From: Apostichopus japonicus
Lineage: Eukaryota; Echinodermata; Holothuroidea; Aspidochirotida; Stichopodidae
Direction of reading: 5' to 3'
NCBI RefSeq assembly: GCF_037975245.1
Contig: NC_092567.1
Span: forward strand, 5,712,214-5,776,213
DNA: 64,000 bases
Shown here: piece by piece, positions 48,548-61,354 of the stretch
Position numbering within the stretch: position 1 is the stretch's first letter
How the letters are laid out: every line of letters starts with the position of its first letter
Position numbers and translations under genes: made by a program
Notes under the pieces: generated by a model
The model's database searches: none
The model's input: the letters and a program-made list of their open reading frames with translations, nothing else
What the model was told of the DNA's origin: nothing

Positions 48548-49450
48548 GTGCTGAGAGTGGGAGGACGACTCAGTCGGTCAGCCATGCCTGAATGTGAGAA
48601 ACATCAGTACATCCTTCCCAAGAAATCTATTGTATCCGAGATGATAATGAGAGAAATCCATACACAGTTACACCATGGAGGAAGAGCCCTGACTCTGTCG
48701 CATCTGCAAAGAAAGTATTGGGTTGTGAGTGCACATGCACTGGTACGTAAATGTATTAACCAGTGTGTAACATGTCGGCGTTTGCGAGCAAAGGCTGGTG
48801 AACAAAAGATGGCTGATTTACCGACTTCTCGTATTACTCCTGATGAGCCACCCTTTACAAGAGTGGGCGTGGATTTCTTCGGACCTTTCAATGTCAAACA
48901 GGGACGTTCGTTAGTGAAAAGATACGGAGTGGTCTTCACATGTTTTGCAATACGTGCAGTACACTTGGAGGTAGCACATGCTCTCGACACCGATTCCTGT
49001 ATCAATACACTCCGTAGATTCATCGCTAGGAGAGGACAAGTTAGTGAAATTTGGTCTGATAATGGAACCAATTTGGTGGCAACAGATCGAGAGTTGAAAC
49101 GGAGTATTCAAGAATGGAATGACTCAAAGATTCGAAGTGAAATGTTACAAGTCAATGTTGACTGGAAATACAGCCCACCAACTGGTTCACACTATGGTGG
49201 AGTCTGGGAACGTCAAATCAGAACTGTGAGACAGATCCTAAATGTTCTATTGCGGTCACAAACATTAAGTGATGAGAGTTTGCAAACCTTTTTGTGTGAG
49301 GTGGAGGCAACAAACAGTCTTCCTTTAACTACTGTGTCCCTCGATCTCAACGATGTGGAACCCCTGACACCAAACCACTTACTTCTTCTGAAAGGCAAAC
49401 CTAATCTCCCACCTGGAGTCCTCGTCAAGACAGATGTCTACGTGCGATGA
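48548..49450 (+). CDS. BEL/Pao integrase, catalytic triad intact
   Basis: 300 residues. The N-terminal LRVGGRLSRS...HQYILPKKS and zinc-binding HTQLHHGGRALTL...CINQCVTC (His about 38-43, Cys 73 and 76) are followed by the DDE core: D109 in GVDFFGPF, D171 in IWSDNGTN and E221 in GGVWERQIR. The enzyme inserts the DNA copy into the genome with a 5 bp stagger, consistent with the CCCTT duplication. The TGA at 49448-49450 is premature: the same frame continues directly into a DUF5641-like tail. The frame is joined upstream through a frameshift. Confidence 0.88.
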   Translation: MLRVGGRLSRSAMPECEKHQYILPKKSIVSEMIMREIHTQLHHGGRALTLSHLQRKYWVVSAHALVRKCINQCVTCRRLRAKAGEQKMADLPTSRITPDEPPFTRVGVDFFGPFNVKQGRSLVKRYGVVFTCFAIRAVHLEVAHALDTDSCINTLRRFIARRGQVSEIWSDNGTNLVATDRELKRSIQEWNDSKIRSEMLQVNVDWKYSPPTGSHYGGVWERQIRTVRQILNVLLRSQTLSDESLQTFLCEVEATNSLPLTTVSLDLNDVEPLTPNHLLLLKGKPNLPPGVLVKTDVYVR

Positions 49451-49747
49451 CGTTGGAGACAAGCGCAGTTTCTTGCCGACCTCTTTTGGAAGAGATGGCT
49501 TCGGGAATACCTACCTCAACTTCAGCAGCGTCAAAAATGGCTTAAACCAAAGAGGAACTTTGAGCCTGGAGACATAGTTTTGATAGTAGAAGATAACGCC
49601 CCGAGAAATTCTTGGTTGATGGGACGTATCACCTCAGTATTGTCAGATCAAATGGGAGAGGTTAGGCGGGTAAAGGTAAAAACTGCTTCCAGTGAATTAG
49701 AGCGGCCAATAGCCAAACTGTGCCTGTTATTAGAGGCTGATGAATAA
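49451..49747 (+). pseudogene. BEL/Pao C-terminal DUF5641-like domain after an in-frame TGA
   Basis: Immediately after the TGA the frame continues as FLADLFWKRWLREYLPQLQQ, then FEPGDIVLIVEDN and SWLMGRI, ending at TAA 49745-49747. This matches the DUF5641 domain that closes Pao integrases. A C-to-T change in a CGA codon would make such a TGA, so the stop is probably recent. Confidence 0.8.
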
Positions 49748-49986
49748 AGCTTGCTCTATGTATGTGCCAAGGTGAGCCTAGCGCCCTTGGATAAAGACTG
49801 TGAAGGTCTGATCTGATCTAAATTCACCTCTCCATGTGAAATTTCTTACTATTTTTATGTTAACCTGACATTTTGACTTACTTTCAGTTGAGTATTTAGC
49901 CAAGTTTTGCATTCCTTTGTTCAATGTAATAATGCATGTAGCTACCAAGGTGAGCCAAGCGCCCTTGGGTAAAGGTCGTGAAGACC
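49748..49986 (+). other. BEL/Pao sequence after pol, up to the TA insertion
   Basis: It contains an imperfect duplication: 'gccaaggtgagcctagcgcccttgg' (in part, 49767-49792) and again at 49944-49968. It resumes at 61355. Confidence 0.6.
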
Positions 49987-49988
49987 TA

Positions 49989-52501
49989 CAGTACTGTGAT
50001 CGCTTAACGATCGTACAATTTCGAAGAAACGATATTCTGCGATTTTTTACGATTTTATTCGACGTTATTCGAAATTATGCGATTTTGCGCGATTTAAAAA
50101 ATCGTTGAAAAATTCGGACGAAAATTTTTGTACGAAATTCGCACAATTATTCAAGGTTTTTGCGGTCAGTTTTACAACGTACAAAATCGCACAAAATCGT
50201 TGAATAGGTCTTTTAGAATTACAACAGTCGTTTTTTGATATTACGTGTGTTCAAAGTATACAACACAACTTTCATCTATGGTTCAAAGCACTTAGTTACG
50301 AGACTCAATGTCATACATTCAATATGCAGTCTACAGTACCGCTCACGTATAACTGGACATGTGTACGCACACATGATCGTGTAAAGACGTACATAAACAA
50401 GTACAATCGCGATTTAACTCGTTGACAAATAAATTGCCGTGTAGACACCTCGTATAAACCATGTTCGAGTTTCTACGCAGGAAATGCTATTGTGCTTAAT
50501 CAATAGGATTGAAGTCGCCGAAAGAATTTGAAAACCTAGAAGGAAAAATAAAGTGTTACTAAGCGTTTCTTGTGTCAATTTTTTATATAATTTACCGTTG
50601 GCTCCAACTGAATGGAAAAGAAAACAATTCCACCCAACAACTTTGAGTTTGAAGAAGGGCCGGTTAAAAACAAAACATGTTTCTCGTCCGCGCAATGGGC
50701 CTCCTTTTTCCTGATTCCCGAGTTTCTATTCGGATTACAAGAATCTAAACTATCCTTAAAAATTATTTTGTAAAGGTTGCCCCATATTCCAAACTAGTAT
50801 TAGCGCATGAAAAGAAAAATGGCCGCCCGTTTTTTCAGATCTCAGTACGAAAAACATGTATTTTATTTGGATAATAGAACAATTTTCGTTAATGTGGTTA
50901 AGTTAATATTTTCCTACCCTAGCTACAGTATATGTCGATTTTATAAAACCTTCATGAAAACAGACTTTTTTGAAACAAAGTGGCTATTCTTATGGCTGTT
51001 CGTAAGAATAATTTCCGATTACGCATGCGCAGTTGCTATTTTTATGACAGGAGTAATATTTTTACGACCAGGAGTAACAATAATTTTCGGTTAGGGTTAG
51101 TGTTAGGGTTAGGATTGGGGTTCAGGGTTAAAGTTAGGGTTACGCCTACTACATGCGCAGTTGCTTTATTTACTTAACTGTGCTTGAATTCGCCTTTGTC
51201 GTAAGAATAGTTTATAAATAATTATTACGACTAGTTGTAAGAATAGCCACGGCCTTTTTGAAAATGGACTCTGAAGCTGTCAAAAATTTAACAAATGCTT
51301 ACCGTTAAGTACTGACGTCAAACAATACATTTCGTATATATTCCGATAAAGATCCACAAAGGATAACAATGCTAAGTAGAGCTTACTAAAGAGAGATAGA
51401 AACTGCATGTACACGGTCATTTTTAGTATCCAAGTACTATACAAAGAGATTGAGTTCACCTAATCACCCCTTTTCCCTACCACCTGAGGAAAACCGTCTT
51501 CTATAAAATATAGTACCATACAGTACTTAACATATGATACAAAAGTTACTTCTACAACAGTATGTGTCCCAATAAGTTTTAACCGCACAGAAAAGTACCA
51601 TTAATAATTTGCATGTTACACTAAAAGTTACACTGGGCGTCAAGATGGCGGGAAAATGTTACATCGTGTTCAATGTATCGAGTCGTTCCCACGGTGCAAT
51701 GAACTTGGGCAAGTTGCCAAGTTCGAATGTCGATGACCTACTTATCTTCCGTGACCAATGTCAATGGGAATTATGTGTGTAAAATCTCGGGTTTTCCACG
51801 TGTTATATATATACATAGAAGTTTTACGTAAGCGGAGCGAATTTCGGGCGGCTCGTTATTGTGAGGAAGCACTTATCTAAGCATCAATATTTGTGAAAAG
51901 TATCGAACGGTTTTTCTTCAGAAAATATTTTTGACTAGTAATTGGAAACTCAATGTATTAAGAAGTACTGGGTCTAAACATCATTGCATTTTGGGGGAAG
52001 CCAGATCTTCAAGTGCAAATATTGTTTTTTCATTTAAGATTATCGTAGTTTTCTTGCGAGGTGTATACGGCGTAACTTTCAATGTAGGCTTTTTGATCAT
52101 ATAGCCTACCCTGTATGTCATTCTGCGTAATCTCGTTATCGAATGAGTTACGGTATTGTCTTAGTGGAGAAACATTCAGACTGTCTCCGAATGTGTTCGT
52201 CATTTTTTGGGGGGAGGGGGGTGGCACAACAATTCTTGTGTGGGTAGGGGCCCGTTCCCCGTGCCATCCCGTTTTACAGTGCCGTAATTTAATAACGTCG
52301 TACGTGGTCTCATTTCGTGAACAAGAATTTTTTACTATTTTGGTAAATAATGTCCCAAAGACTCCCAGGGTCCCTATAACCACCTGTTAGCTCATCCTGC
52401 TGCAGTGATTGGATATTAAGTACGCGCGTTCCTCGCTTTTCCTCAGGTAGGCCTACCTCCGTAGGGAATCTGGGCAAAACAAACATTCTGGACGTCAGTA
52501 G
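49989..52501 (+). repeat. Arm A
   Basis: Inverse copy at 55808-58086, near-identical by eye apart from a 279 bp MITE in A and a few short indels. The outer ~200 bp is dense in 'cgaatttcg/gcgattttg' motifs; 51650-51900 is the module shared with 42430-42830. Confidence 0.85.
50976..51254. mobile_element. MITE, 279 bp, 9 bp target duplication, with internal TTAGGG-like repeats
   Basis: It is absent from arm A', which gives the exact empty site. The duplication TTTTTGAAA lies at 50967-50975 and 51255-51263. Inverted ends share GTGGCTATTCTTA. A 9 bp duplication suggests a Mutator-type transposase. The centre (51092-51143) is a run of 'ttagggttag' variants resembling degenerate telomere repeat. 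Confidence 0.85.
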
Positions 52502-52503
52502 TA

Positions 52504-55500
52504 CAGTACTGTGATCGCTTAACTATCGTACAAAAATTTTCAACGATCGCAGAATTTCGAATAATATCGCGTAATATCGCACAAGTTCGCACAAGTTCGT
52601 ACACGAAACTTTCAACGAAATTTCGCACAATTCTACGCATATAAAAATCGTACATTTGACCACAGGAATGTGTGCTCAATGAAGCAGAGAATTAACTGTG
52701 AACGGGCGAGGTGAAAGATTAGAATTTTCGGAGCCGTTCCAATAAAGATGTCGAAAAAGAATCAATGAAATGAAAAGCATATAGGCGCTCACTGGACGAG
52801 GGCCAGTGGTTTTCCGCGTTCGCGGAATATCGCGGTAAAATGCGGAATTCATGAAATCTTGAAAAGCGAAAAACACGGAATTTGTTTTTCCCACCGATGC
52901 TTCTTTAAAAATGTATTTTCATGTGTGACTCAATTCACTTCAAAAACGGGCATGAAAGTAATTTACCGGTAAAAATAAAAATCGAAGTTAAAAACAGTCA
53001 ATTCATCCAGTCAGCATGCAAACATTTACAGTACCGCTCCCGTATAAGGATCGTATAAAAGCGTATTTAAACAAGTACAACAGAGCATTAACTCATTGAT
53101 AAAAGGAAATGCTATTTTTTTGTGCTCGATGAATGGAGATTAAAGTGGCCGAAAGAATTAGAGAGTTGTTTGAAACAGCCATTTCCTACATCGTACTTAG
53201 CGCATGATGCTGTGATAACTGTTAATGATATATATCTAGAAGGAAAGAGGACGATGGTACAGTGTTTTCCCATATAATGTTTTAATAAGGAAACTATTCA
53301 ATGGTCTTTATTCCCCTTTTCTAACATAAAGGTTGTGGTCCATGAAGGAAAAATTCAGCTTAAATTCATTTTTAAACTGTTGGGAAGATTTTGAAGAAAT
53401 GATAAACTTATAAAGGGCGTTTGATGCAGTGCTAGGTGGAAAACATGTTCCTCGTCTGCATCCGCTTTTTTGTGTAGGTTTTTGTCGTCCTTTTTTCTGT
53501 AAAGTATTGAACGAGATCAACATGTATTTTGCTTGGTCTATAACACCTGTCGCTACGGTGCTTAGGTTCAAACATTTGACAGTTTAATTTCGCCAATAGC
53601 CTAGCCCTTTGTTGGATTTGTATTTCAAGCACAAGAAATCGTGTTTCAAATGATGGATTTTGAAGCTCAACGATTGTTAAAATGCTTACCGTAAAATGCA
53701 GATGATGTTCAAACAACACATTTCGTATATATTCCAATAAAGATCCGTGACGGAGGATAAACGGAAGTGCGTACGAACTACGATGATGGTAAAACTGGCA
53801 AATTTAGACATGTTTTATTCTCACTCAGTAAGCCTTATTGATGAAAATTAGAAACTACATGTACATTAACGTTTTAGATGTTGAAAATACGATCTTTTAT
53901 ATTTAGGAGGATACAAAAGATTTAGAACACCCAAACAATCCCCCTTCCCGACCACCTCAGAAAAAAAAAGAAACGTCTTCAAATGTTCCATATAGGCTCA
54001 CAGTGCATTGACACAAAAGTTATTTAATAACAGCTAGCTCTACACAGATTGTTTACATGTGTGTCGCCAGACAGTACAGTACTGCACCAGACATCATTTG
54101 CATATTACACCAAAAGGCGGAATTCCTTAGCCTTGTATCAGATGTAGCTGGCTAACAACAGGTGCACAGTTAAAATACCCTGGACGGACGGCCGACATGC
54201 AATGTTTGTTGGAGGTGATTGACAGTTGCTTTGTTACAGAAAGACGCAGCCTTTTGTTTAGTTGAAACATTGCATTTTCTTAAAGTCTAAACCATAACGA
54301 GTTATGGGCGCGGGGCCTGGGTTGATCTCCCCCCCCCCTCTCCCCCGCAACAACCTCTATGGCTGTAAGCAGTTCTCGAGTTGATACGGAATGGCTGTCC
54401 GTTGTGTTGATCACAATTACCGACTGAAAAAGGTCACTCATGACTCATGCACAAATACCCCGTTCCCACGGGCATAGCGGCAAACCTTAGAAAACGTCCG
54501 AACCAGGTTATTGCAATAGAGAATACGAGCAGCGATCGACAGCTATGCAGTGAGATTTTCGCGGGTGCATATATCATCCAAGCAGCGCACACACACGCTA
54601 TTTTCTACCGGGGCTTTCCCGATGCGGCCAACGTTTACCACCTTTGAAAAAGTCAATGCACTGGGCAGGGAAATCATTGTTCGTATCTGAAGCGCAATAT
54701 TTTGAGTGGTACGACTTTTCGCGGGGGTTAAGTAAAAAAAAAATCTTTCATAGTTTCCAAAATGAAAAAAAAAATCAATGGATTAAACCTAAATATAATC
54801 ATATCAATTATATCTAGCAGATATGCCGACTTTGTGTGCGTACAATGTTCCAACAACTCTGGAAAAAAATTTGTTCGCCCACTCTACCCAAAAGAAATAT
54901 TTGACCCCTAACACAAAATGGTTGGGCTGGGCTTGATGTCCGTACCGTTGTACTGTACCATTGGACTAGACATAGATGTAAAAACTTTTCTTGGCAAGTT
55001 GCCAACAATAAATTCCACTGCAGTGTATTTTGCTAGTATTGCATGGTGTGTAGACTAAACGCTTTTCTTTCCCATACATACAGATGTCTGGAGCGTTTTC
55101 GACATATTATTTTCGTCGCACCAAATGCCAAGCAATGCGAATACTTCATTTTCCGACCACATACTCTGTCAACTTCTGCGACATATTGTACATGAATATA
55201 TCGATAATAATAATAATAATGGCCTTTCCGGTTATCTGGACGTCTTCAAGAAAGCAACTCAAACTTTATACTGTATGTATGCGGATATACACGGACAGCT
55301 ATACACTGTGTACTACTCAGCAATGCCTTACGTAATTCCTTCATTCTCGCTGCATTGGTCCATTATACACATGCACAACCAGCATGAAAATAGACACAGT
55401 TTATGTCGATACAGAAATAAGCAAGCGGCGGAAACCAAAACTGATAATATCCATCGTATCTTTTACACCCAAAGGCAATAGTTTATTTACATTGGTCAAC

Positions 55501-55806
55501 GTTTACCCGGGCTTAGCTGTTATAACCCCACCTCTCACGAGGGGCTTGATCAAGCTCGGGCTTGGAATTCCACTATCCTTATTCCCATCTTCAGACCGAT
55601 ATTTTCTCATACGTTACCGATATTTACCAACTACCAATCGCCTCAACAGAGTGACCATCACTTCCCTTCACCCGTCCCCAAAATAAAACGACCTTGCGAC
55701 TAAAACTACCTACTACGCCGATAAGTATAGTGAACAGCGCTAGCCCTGTACACATTACAGCACGGTCTTCCTTGCAAGGATCTTGCTATAACTAGCTAAT
55801 ATATAT
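52504..55806 (+). repeat. Arm B
   Basis: Inverse copy at 58089-61352. Starts CAGTACTGTGATCGCTTAAC; ends in the half-palindrome 'tagctaatatata'. It includes a C-run (54331-54345) and TAA repeats (55204-55218) mirrored in B'. Confidence 0.85.
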
Positions 55807-55807
55807 A

Positions 55808-58086
55808 CTACTGACGTCCAGAATGTTTGTTTTCCCCAGAATGCCTACGGAGGTAGGCCTACCTGAGGAAAAGCGAGGAACGCGCGTACTTAATATCCAA
55901 TCACTGCAGCAGGATGAGCTAACAGGTGGTTAAAGGGACCCTGGGAGTCTTTGGGACATTGTTTACCAAAATAGTAAAAAATTCTTGTTCACGAAATGAG
56001 ACCACGTACGACGTTATTAAATTACGGCACTGTAAAACGGGATGGCACGGGGAACGGGCCCCTACCCACACAAGAATTGTTGTGCCACCCCCTTCCCCCC
56101 CCCAAAAAAAATGACGAACATATTCGGGGACAGTCTGAATGTTTCTCCACTAAGACAATACCGTAACTCATTCGATAACGAGATCACGCAGAATGACATA
56201 CAGGGTAGGCTATATGATCAAAAAGCCTACATTGAAAGTTACGCCGTATACACCTCGCAAGAAAACTACGATAAACTTAAATTAAAAAAAAAACAATATT
56301 TGAACTTGAAGATCTGGCTTCCCCCAAAATGCAGTGATAATGTTTAGACCCAGTACTTCTTAATACATTGAGTTTCCAATTACTAGTCAAAAATATTTTC
56401 TGAAGAAAAACCGTTCGATACTTTTCACAAATATTGATGCTTAGATAAGTGCTTCCTCACAATAACGGGCCGCCCGAATTCGCTCCGCTTACGTAAAACT
56501 TCTATATATGTATATATATAACACGTGGAAAACCCGAGATTTTACACACGTAATTCCCAATGACATTGGTCACGGAAGATAAGTAGGTCATCGACATTCG
56601 AACTTGGCAACTTGCCCAAGTTCATTGCACCGTGGGAACGACTCAATACATTGAACACGATGTAACATTTTCCCGCCATCTTGACGCCCAGTGTAACTTT
56701 TAGTGTAACATGCAAATTATTAATGGTACTTTTCTGTGCGTTTAAAACTTATTGGGACACATACTGTTGTAGAAGTAACTTTTGTATCAAATGTTAAGTA
56801 CTGTACGGTATTATATTTTATAGAAGACGGTTTTCCTCAGGTGGTAGGGAAAAGGGGTGATTCGGTGAACTCAATCTCTTTGTATAGTACAGTACTTGGA
56901 TACTTAAAATGACCATGTACATGCAGTTTCTATCTCTCTTTAGTAAGCTCTACTTAGCATTGTTATCCTTTGTGGATCTTTATCGGAATATATACGAAAT
57001 GTATTGTTTGACGTCAGTACTTAACGGTAAGCATTTGTTAAATTTTGACAGCTTCAAAATCCATTTTCAAAAAAGTCTGTTTTCATGAAGGTTTTATAAA
57101 ATCGACATATAGCTAGGGTAGGAAAATATTAACTTAACCACATTTACGAAAATTGTTCTATTATCCAAATAAAATACATGTTTTTCGTACTGAGATCTGA
57201 AAAAACGGGCGGCCATTTTTCTTCTTTTCATGCGTTAATACTAGTTTGGAATATGTGGCAACCTTTACAAAATAATTTTTAAGGATAGTTTAGATTTCTT
57301 GTAATCCGAATAGAAACTCGGGAATCAGGAAAAAGGAGGCCCATTGCGCGGACGAGAAACTATTTTGTTTTTAACCGGCCCTTCTTCAAACTCAAAGTTG
57401 TTGGGTGGTTTTTTTTTTCTTTTCAGTGGTTGGGTGGAATTTTTTTCTTTTTCATTCAGTTGGAGCCAACGGTAAATTATATAAAAATTTGACACAAGAA
57501 ACGCTTAGGCCTAGTAACACTTTATTTTTTCTTCTAGGTTTTCAAATTCTTTCTGCGACTTCAATCCTATTAATTAAGCACAATAGCATTTCCTGCGTAG
57601 AAACTCGAACATGGATTATACGAGGTGTCTACACGGCAATTTATTTGTCAACGAGTTAAATCGCGATTGTACTTGTTAATATACGTCTTTACACGATCAT
57701 GTGCGCGTACACATGTCCAGTTATACGTGAGCGGTACTGTACACTGTGCATATTGAATGTATGACATTGAGTCTCGTAACTAAGTGCTTTGAACCATAGA
57801 TGAAAGTTGTGTTGTATACTTTGAACACACGTAATATCAAAAAGCGACTGTTGTAATTCTAAAAGGCCTATTCAACGATTTTGTGCGATTTTGTACGTTG
57901 TAAAACTGACCGCAAAAACCGTGAATAATTGTGCGAATTTCGTACAAAAATTTTTGTCCGAATTTTTCAACGATTTTTTAAATCGCGCAAAATCGCATAA
58001 TTTCGAATAACGTCGAATAAAATCGTAAAAAATCGCAGAATATCGTTTCTTCGAAATTGTACGATCGTTAAGCGATCACAGTACTG
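55808..58086 (-). repeat. Arm A' (inverse of A)
   Basis: Begins with 'ctactgacgtccag', the complement of the end of A, and ends in the CAGTACTG terminus. It has a ~28 bp local duplication at 57400-57445 absent from A. Confidence 0.85.
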
Positions 58087-58088
58087 TA

Positions 58089-61000
58089 TATATTAGCTAG
58101 TCATAGCAAGATCCATGCAAGGAAGACACGTGCTGTGCTGTGTACAGGGCTAGCGCTGTTCACTATACTTATCGGCGTATTAGGTAGTTTTAGTCGCAAG
58201 GTCGTTTTATTTTGGGGACGGGTGAAGGGAAGTGATGGTCACTCTGTTGAGGCGATTGTTGGTAGTTGGTAAATATCGGTAACGTATGAGAAAATATCGG
58301 TCTGAAGATGGGAATAAGGATAGTGGAATTCCAAGCCCGAGCTTGATCAAGCCCCTCGTGAGAGGTGGGGTTATAACAGCTAAGCCCGGGTAAACGATGA
58401 CCAATGTAAATAAACTATTGCCTTTGGGTGTAAAAGATACGATGGATATTATCAGTTTTGGTTTCCGCCGCTTGCTTATTTCTGTATCGACATAAACTGT
58501 GTCTATTTTCATGCTGGTTGTGCATGTGTATAATGGACCAATGCAGCGAGAATGAAGGAATTACGTAAGGCATTGCTGAGTAGTACACAATGTACAGCTG
58601 TCCGTGTATATCCGAATACATACAGTATAAAGTTTGAGTTGCTTTCTTGAAGACGTCCAGATAACCGGAAAGGCCATTATTATTATTATTATCGATATAT
58701 TCCTGTACAATATGTCGCAGAAGTTGACAGAGTAGAGTATGTGGTCGGAAAATGAAGTATTCGCATTGCTTGGCATTTGGTGCGACGAAAATAATATGTC
58801 GAAAACGCTCCAGACATCTGTATGTATGGGAAAGAAAAGCGTTTAGCCTACACACCATGCAATACTAGCAAAATACACTGCAGTGGAATTTCTTGTTGGC
58901 AACTTGCCAAGAAAAGTTTTTACATCTATGTTTAGTCCAATGGTACAGTACAATGGTACGGACATCGATCCCAGCCCAACCATTTTGTGTTAGGGGTCAA
59001 ATATTTCTTTTGGGTAGAGTGAGCGAACAAATTTTTTTCCAGAGTTGTTGGAACATTGTACGCACACAAAGTCGGCATATCTGCTAGATATAATTGATAT
59101 GATTATATTTAGGTTTTATCCATTGATTTTTTTTTTCATTTTGGAAACTATGAAAGATTTTTTTTTTACTTAACCCCCGCGAAAAGTCGTACCACTCAAA
59201 ATATTGCGCTTCAGATACGAACAATGATTTCCCTGCCCAGTGCATTGACTTTTTCAAAGGTGGTAAACGTTGGCCGCATCGGGAAAGCCCCGGTAGAAAA
59301 TAGCGTGTGTGTGCGCTGCTTGGATGATATATGCACCCGCGAAATCTCACTGCATAGCTGTCGATCGCTGCTCGTATCCTCTATTGCAATAACCTGGTTC
59401 GGATGTTTTCCAAGGTTTGCCGCTATGCCAGTGGGAACGGGGTATTTGTGCATGAGTCATGAGTGACCTTTTTCAGTCGGTAATGAGAACTGCTTACAGC
59501 CATAGAGGTTGTTGCGGGGTAGGGGGGGGGGGGATCAACCCAGGCCCCGCGCCCATAACTCGTTATGGTTTAGACTTTAAAAAAATGCAATGTTTCAACT
59601 AAACAAAAGGCTGCGTCTTTCTGTAACAAAGCAACTGTCAATCACCCCCAACAAACATTGCATGTCGGCCGTCCGTCCAGGGTATTTTAACTGTGCACCT
59701 GTTGTTAGCCAGCTACATCTGATACAAGGCTAAGGAATTCCGCCTTTTGGTGTAATATGCAAATGATGTCTGGTGCAGTACTGTACTGTCTGGCGACACA
59801 CATGTAAACAATCTGTGTAGAGCTAGCTGTTATTAAATAACTTTTGTGTCAATGCACTGTGAGCCTATGGTTCATTTCAAGACGTTTCTTTTTTTTTCTG
59901 AGGTGGTCGGGAAGGGGGATTGTTTGGGTGTTCTAAATCTTTTGTATCCTCCTAAATATAAAAGATCGTATTTTCAACATCTAAAACGTTAATGTACATG
60001 TAGTTTCTAATTTTCATCAATAAGGCTTACTGAGTGAGAATAAAACATGTCTAAATTTGCCAGTTTTTTACCATCATCGTAGTTCGTACGCACTTCCGTT
60101 TATCCTCCGTCACGGATCTTTATTGGAATATATACGAAATGTGTTGTTTGAACATCATCTGCATTTTACGGTAAGCATTTTAATAATCGTTGAGCTTCAA
60201 AATCCATCATTTGAAACACGATTTCTTGTGCTTGAAATACAAATCCAACAAAGGGCTAGGCTATTGGCGAAATTAAACTGTCAAATGTTTGAACCTAAGC
60301 ACTGTAGCGACAGGTGTTATAGACCAAGCAAAATACATGTTGATCTCGTTCAATACTTTACAGCAAAAAAGGACGACAAAAACCTACACAAAAAAGCGGA
60401 TGCAGACGAGGAACATGTTTTCCACCTAGCACTGCATCAAACGCCCTTTATAAGTTTATCATTTCTTCAAAATCTTCCCAACAGTTTAAAAATGAATTTA
60501 AGCTGAATTTTTCCTTCATGTAACACAACCTTTATGTTAGAAAAGGAGAATAAAGACCATTGAATAGTTTCCTTATTAAAACATTATATGGGAAAACACT
60601 GTACCATCGTCCTCTTTCCTTCTAGATATATCATTAACAGTTATCACAGCATCATGCGCTAAGTACGATGTAGGAAATGGCTGTTTCAAACATCTCACTA
60701 ATTCTTTCGGCCACTTTAATCTACATTCATCGAGCACAAAAAAATAGCATTTCCTTTTATCAACGAGTTAATGCTCTGTTGTACTTGTTTAAATACGCTT
60801 TTATACGATCCTTATACGGGAGCGGTACTGTAAATGTTTGCATGCTGACTGGATGAATTGACTGTTTTTAACTTCGATTTTTCTTTTTACCGGTAAATTA
60901 CTTTGCCCGTTTTTGAAGTGAATTGATTCACACATGAAAATACATTTTTAAAGAAGCATCGGTGGGAAAAACAAATTCCGTGTTTTTCGCTTTTCAAGAT

Positions 61001-61352
61001 TTCATGAATTCCGCATTTTACCGCGATATTCCGCGAACGCGGAAAACCACTGGCCCTCGACCAGTGAACGCCTATATGCTTTTCATTTCATTGATTCTTT
61101 TTCGACATCTTTATTGGAACGGCTCCGAAAATTCTAATCTTTCACCTCGCCCGTTCACAGTTAATTCTCTGCTTCATTAAGCACACATTCCTGTGGTCAA
61201 ATGTACGATTTTTACATGCGTAGAATTGTGCGAAATTTCGTTGAAAGTTTCGTGTACGAACTTGTGCGAAATTGCGCGATATTATGCGATATTATTCGAA
61301 ATTCTGCGATCGTTGAAAATTTTTGTACGATAGTTAAGCGATCACAGTACTG
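58089..61352 (-). repeat. Arm B' (inverse of B)
   Basis: Begins 'tatattagctag', the complement of the end of B, and runs to the right end of the complex. Confidence 0.85.
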
Positions 61353-61354
61353 TA

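Larger units (their letters stand above)
49989..61352. mobile_element. TA-flanked complex of two interlocked palindromic elements (A-B-A'-B')
   Basis: Outer ends CAGTACTGTGATCGCTTAAC at 49989 and the complement ending at 61352, flanked by TA (49987-49988, 61353-61354), fit the BEL/Pao 3' region on both sides. The same end sequence also starts at 52504 (inward) and ends at 58086. Segments: A 49989-52501, B 52504-55806, A' 55808-58086 (inverse of A), B' 58089-61352 (inverse of B). No transposase seen. Paired reading frames on opposite strands (50414-50695 with 57405-57659; 55384-55686 with 58207-58512; 54447 with 59453) only reflect the inverted repeats. Confidence 0.85.

Noticed and set aside
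52030-52383. 117-residue minus-strand frame, also present at 55926-56114 and 56042-56347
   Set aside because: The match is explained by the A/A' inverted repeat; frame breaks differ between copies and there is no known motif.
58207-58858. Frames of 100 and 147 residues matching 55125-55686
   Set aside because: They are B/B' mirror copies and show no protein signature, so similarity is not evidence of coding.
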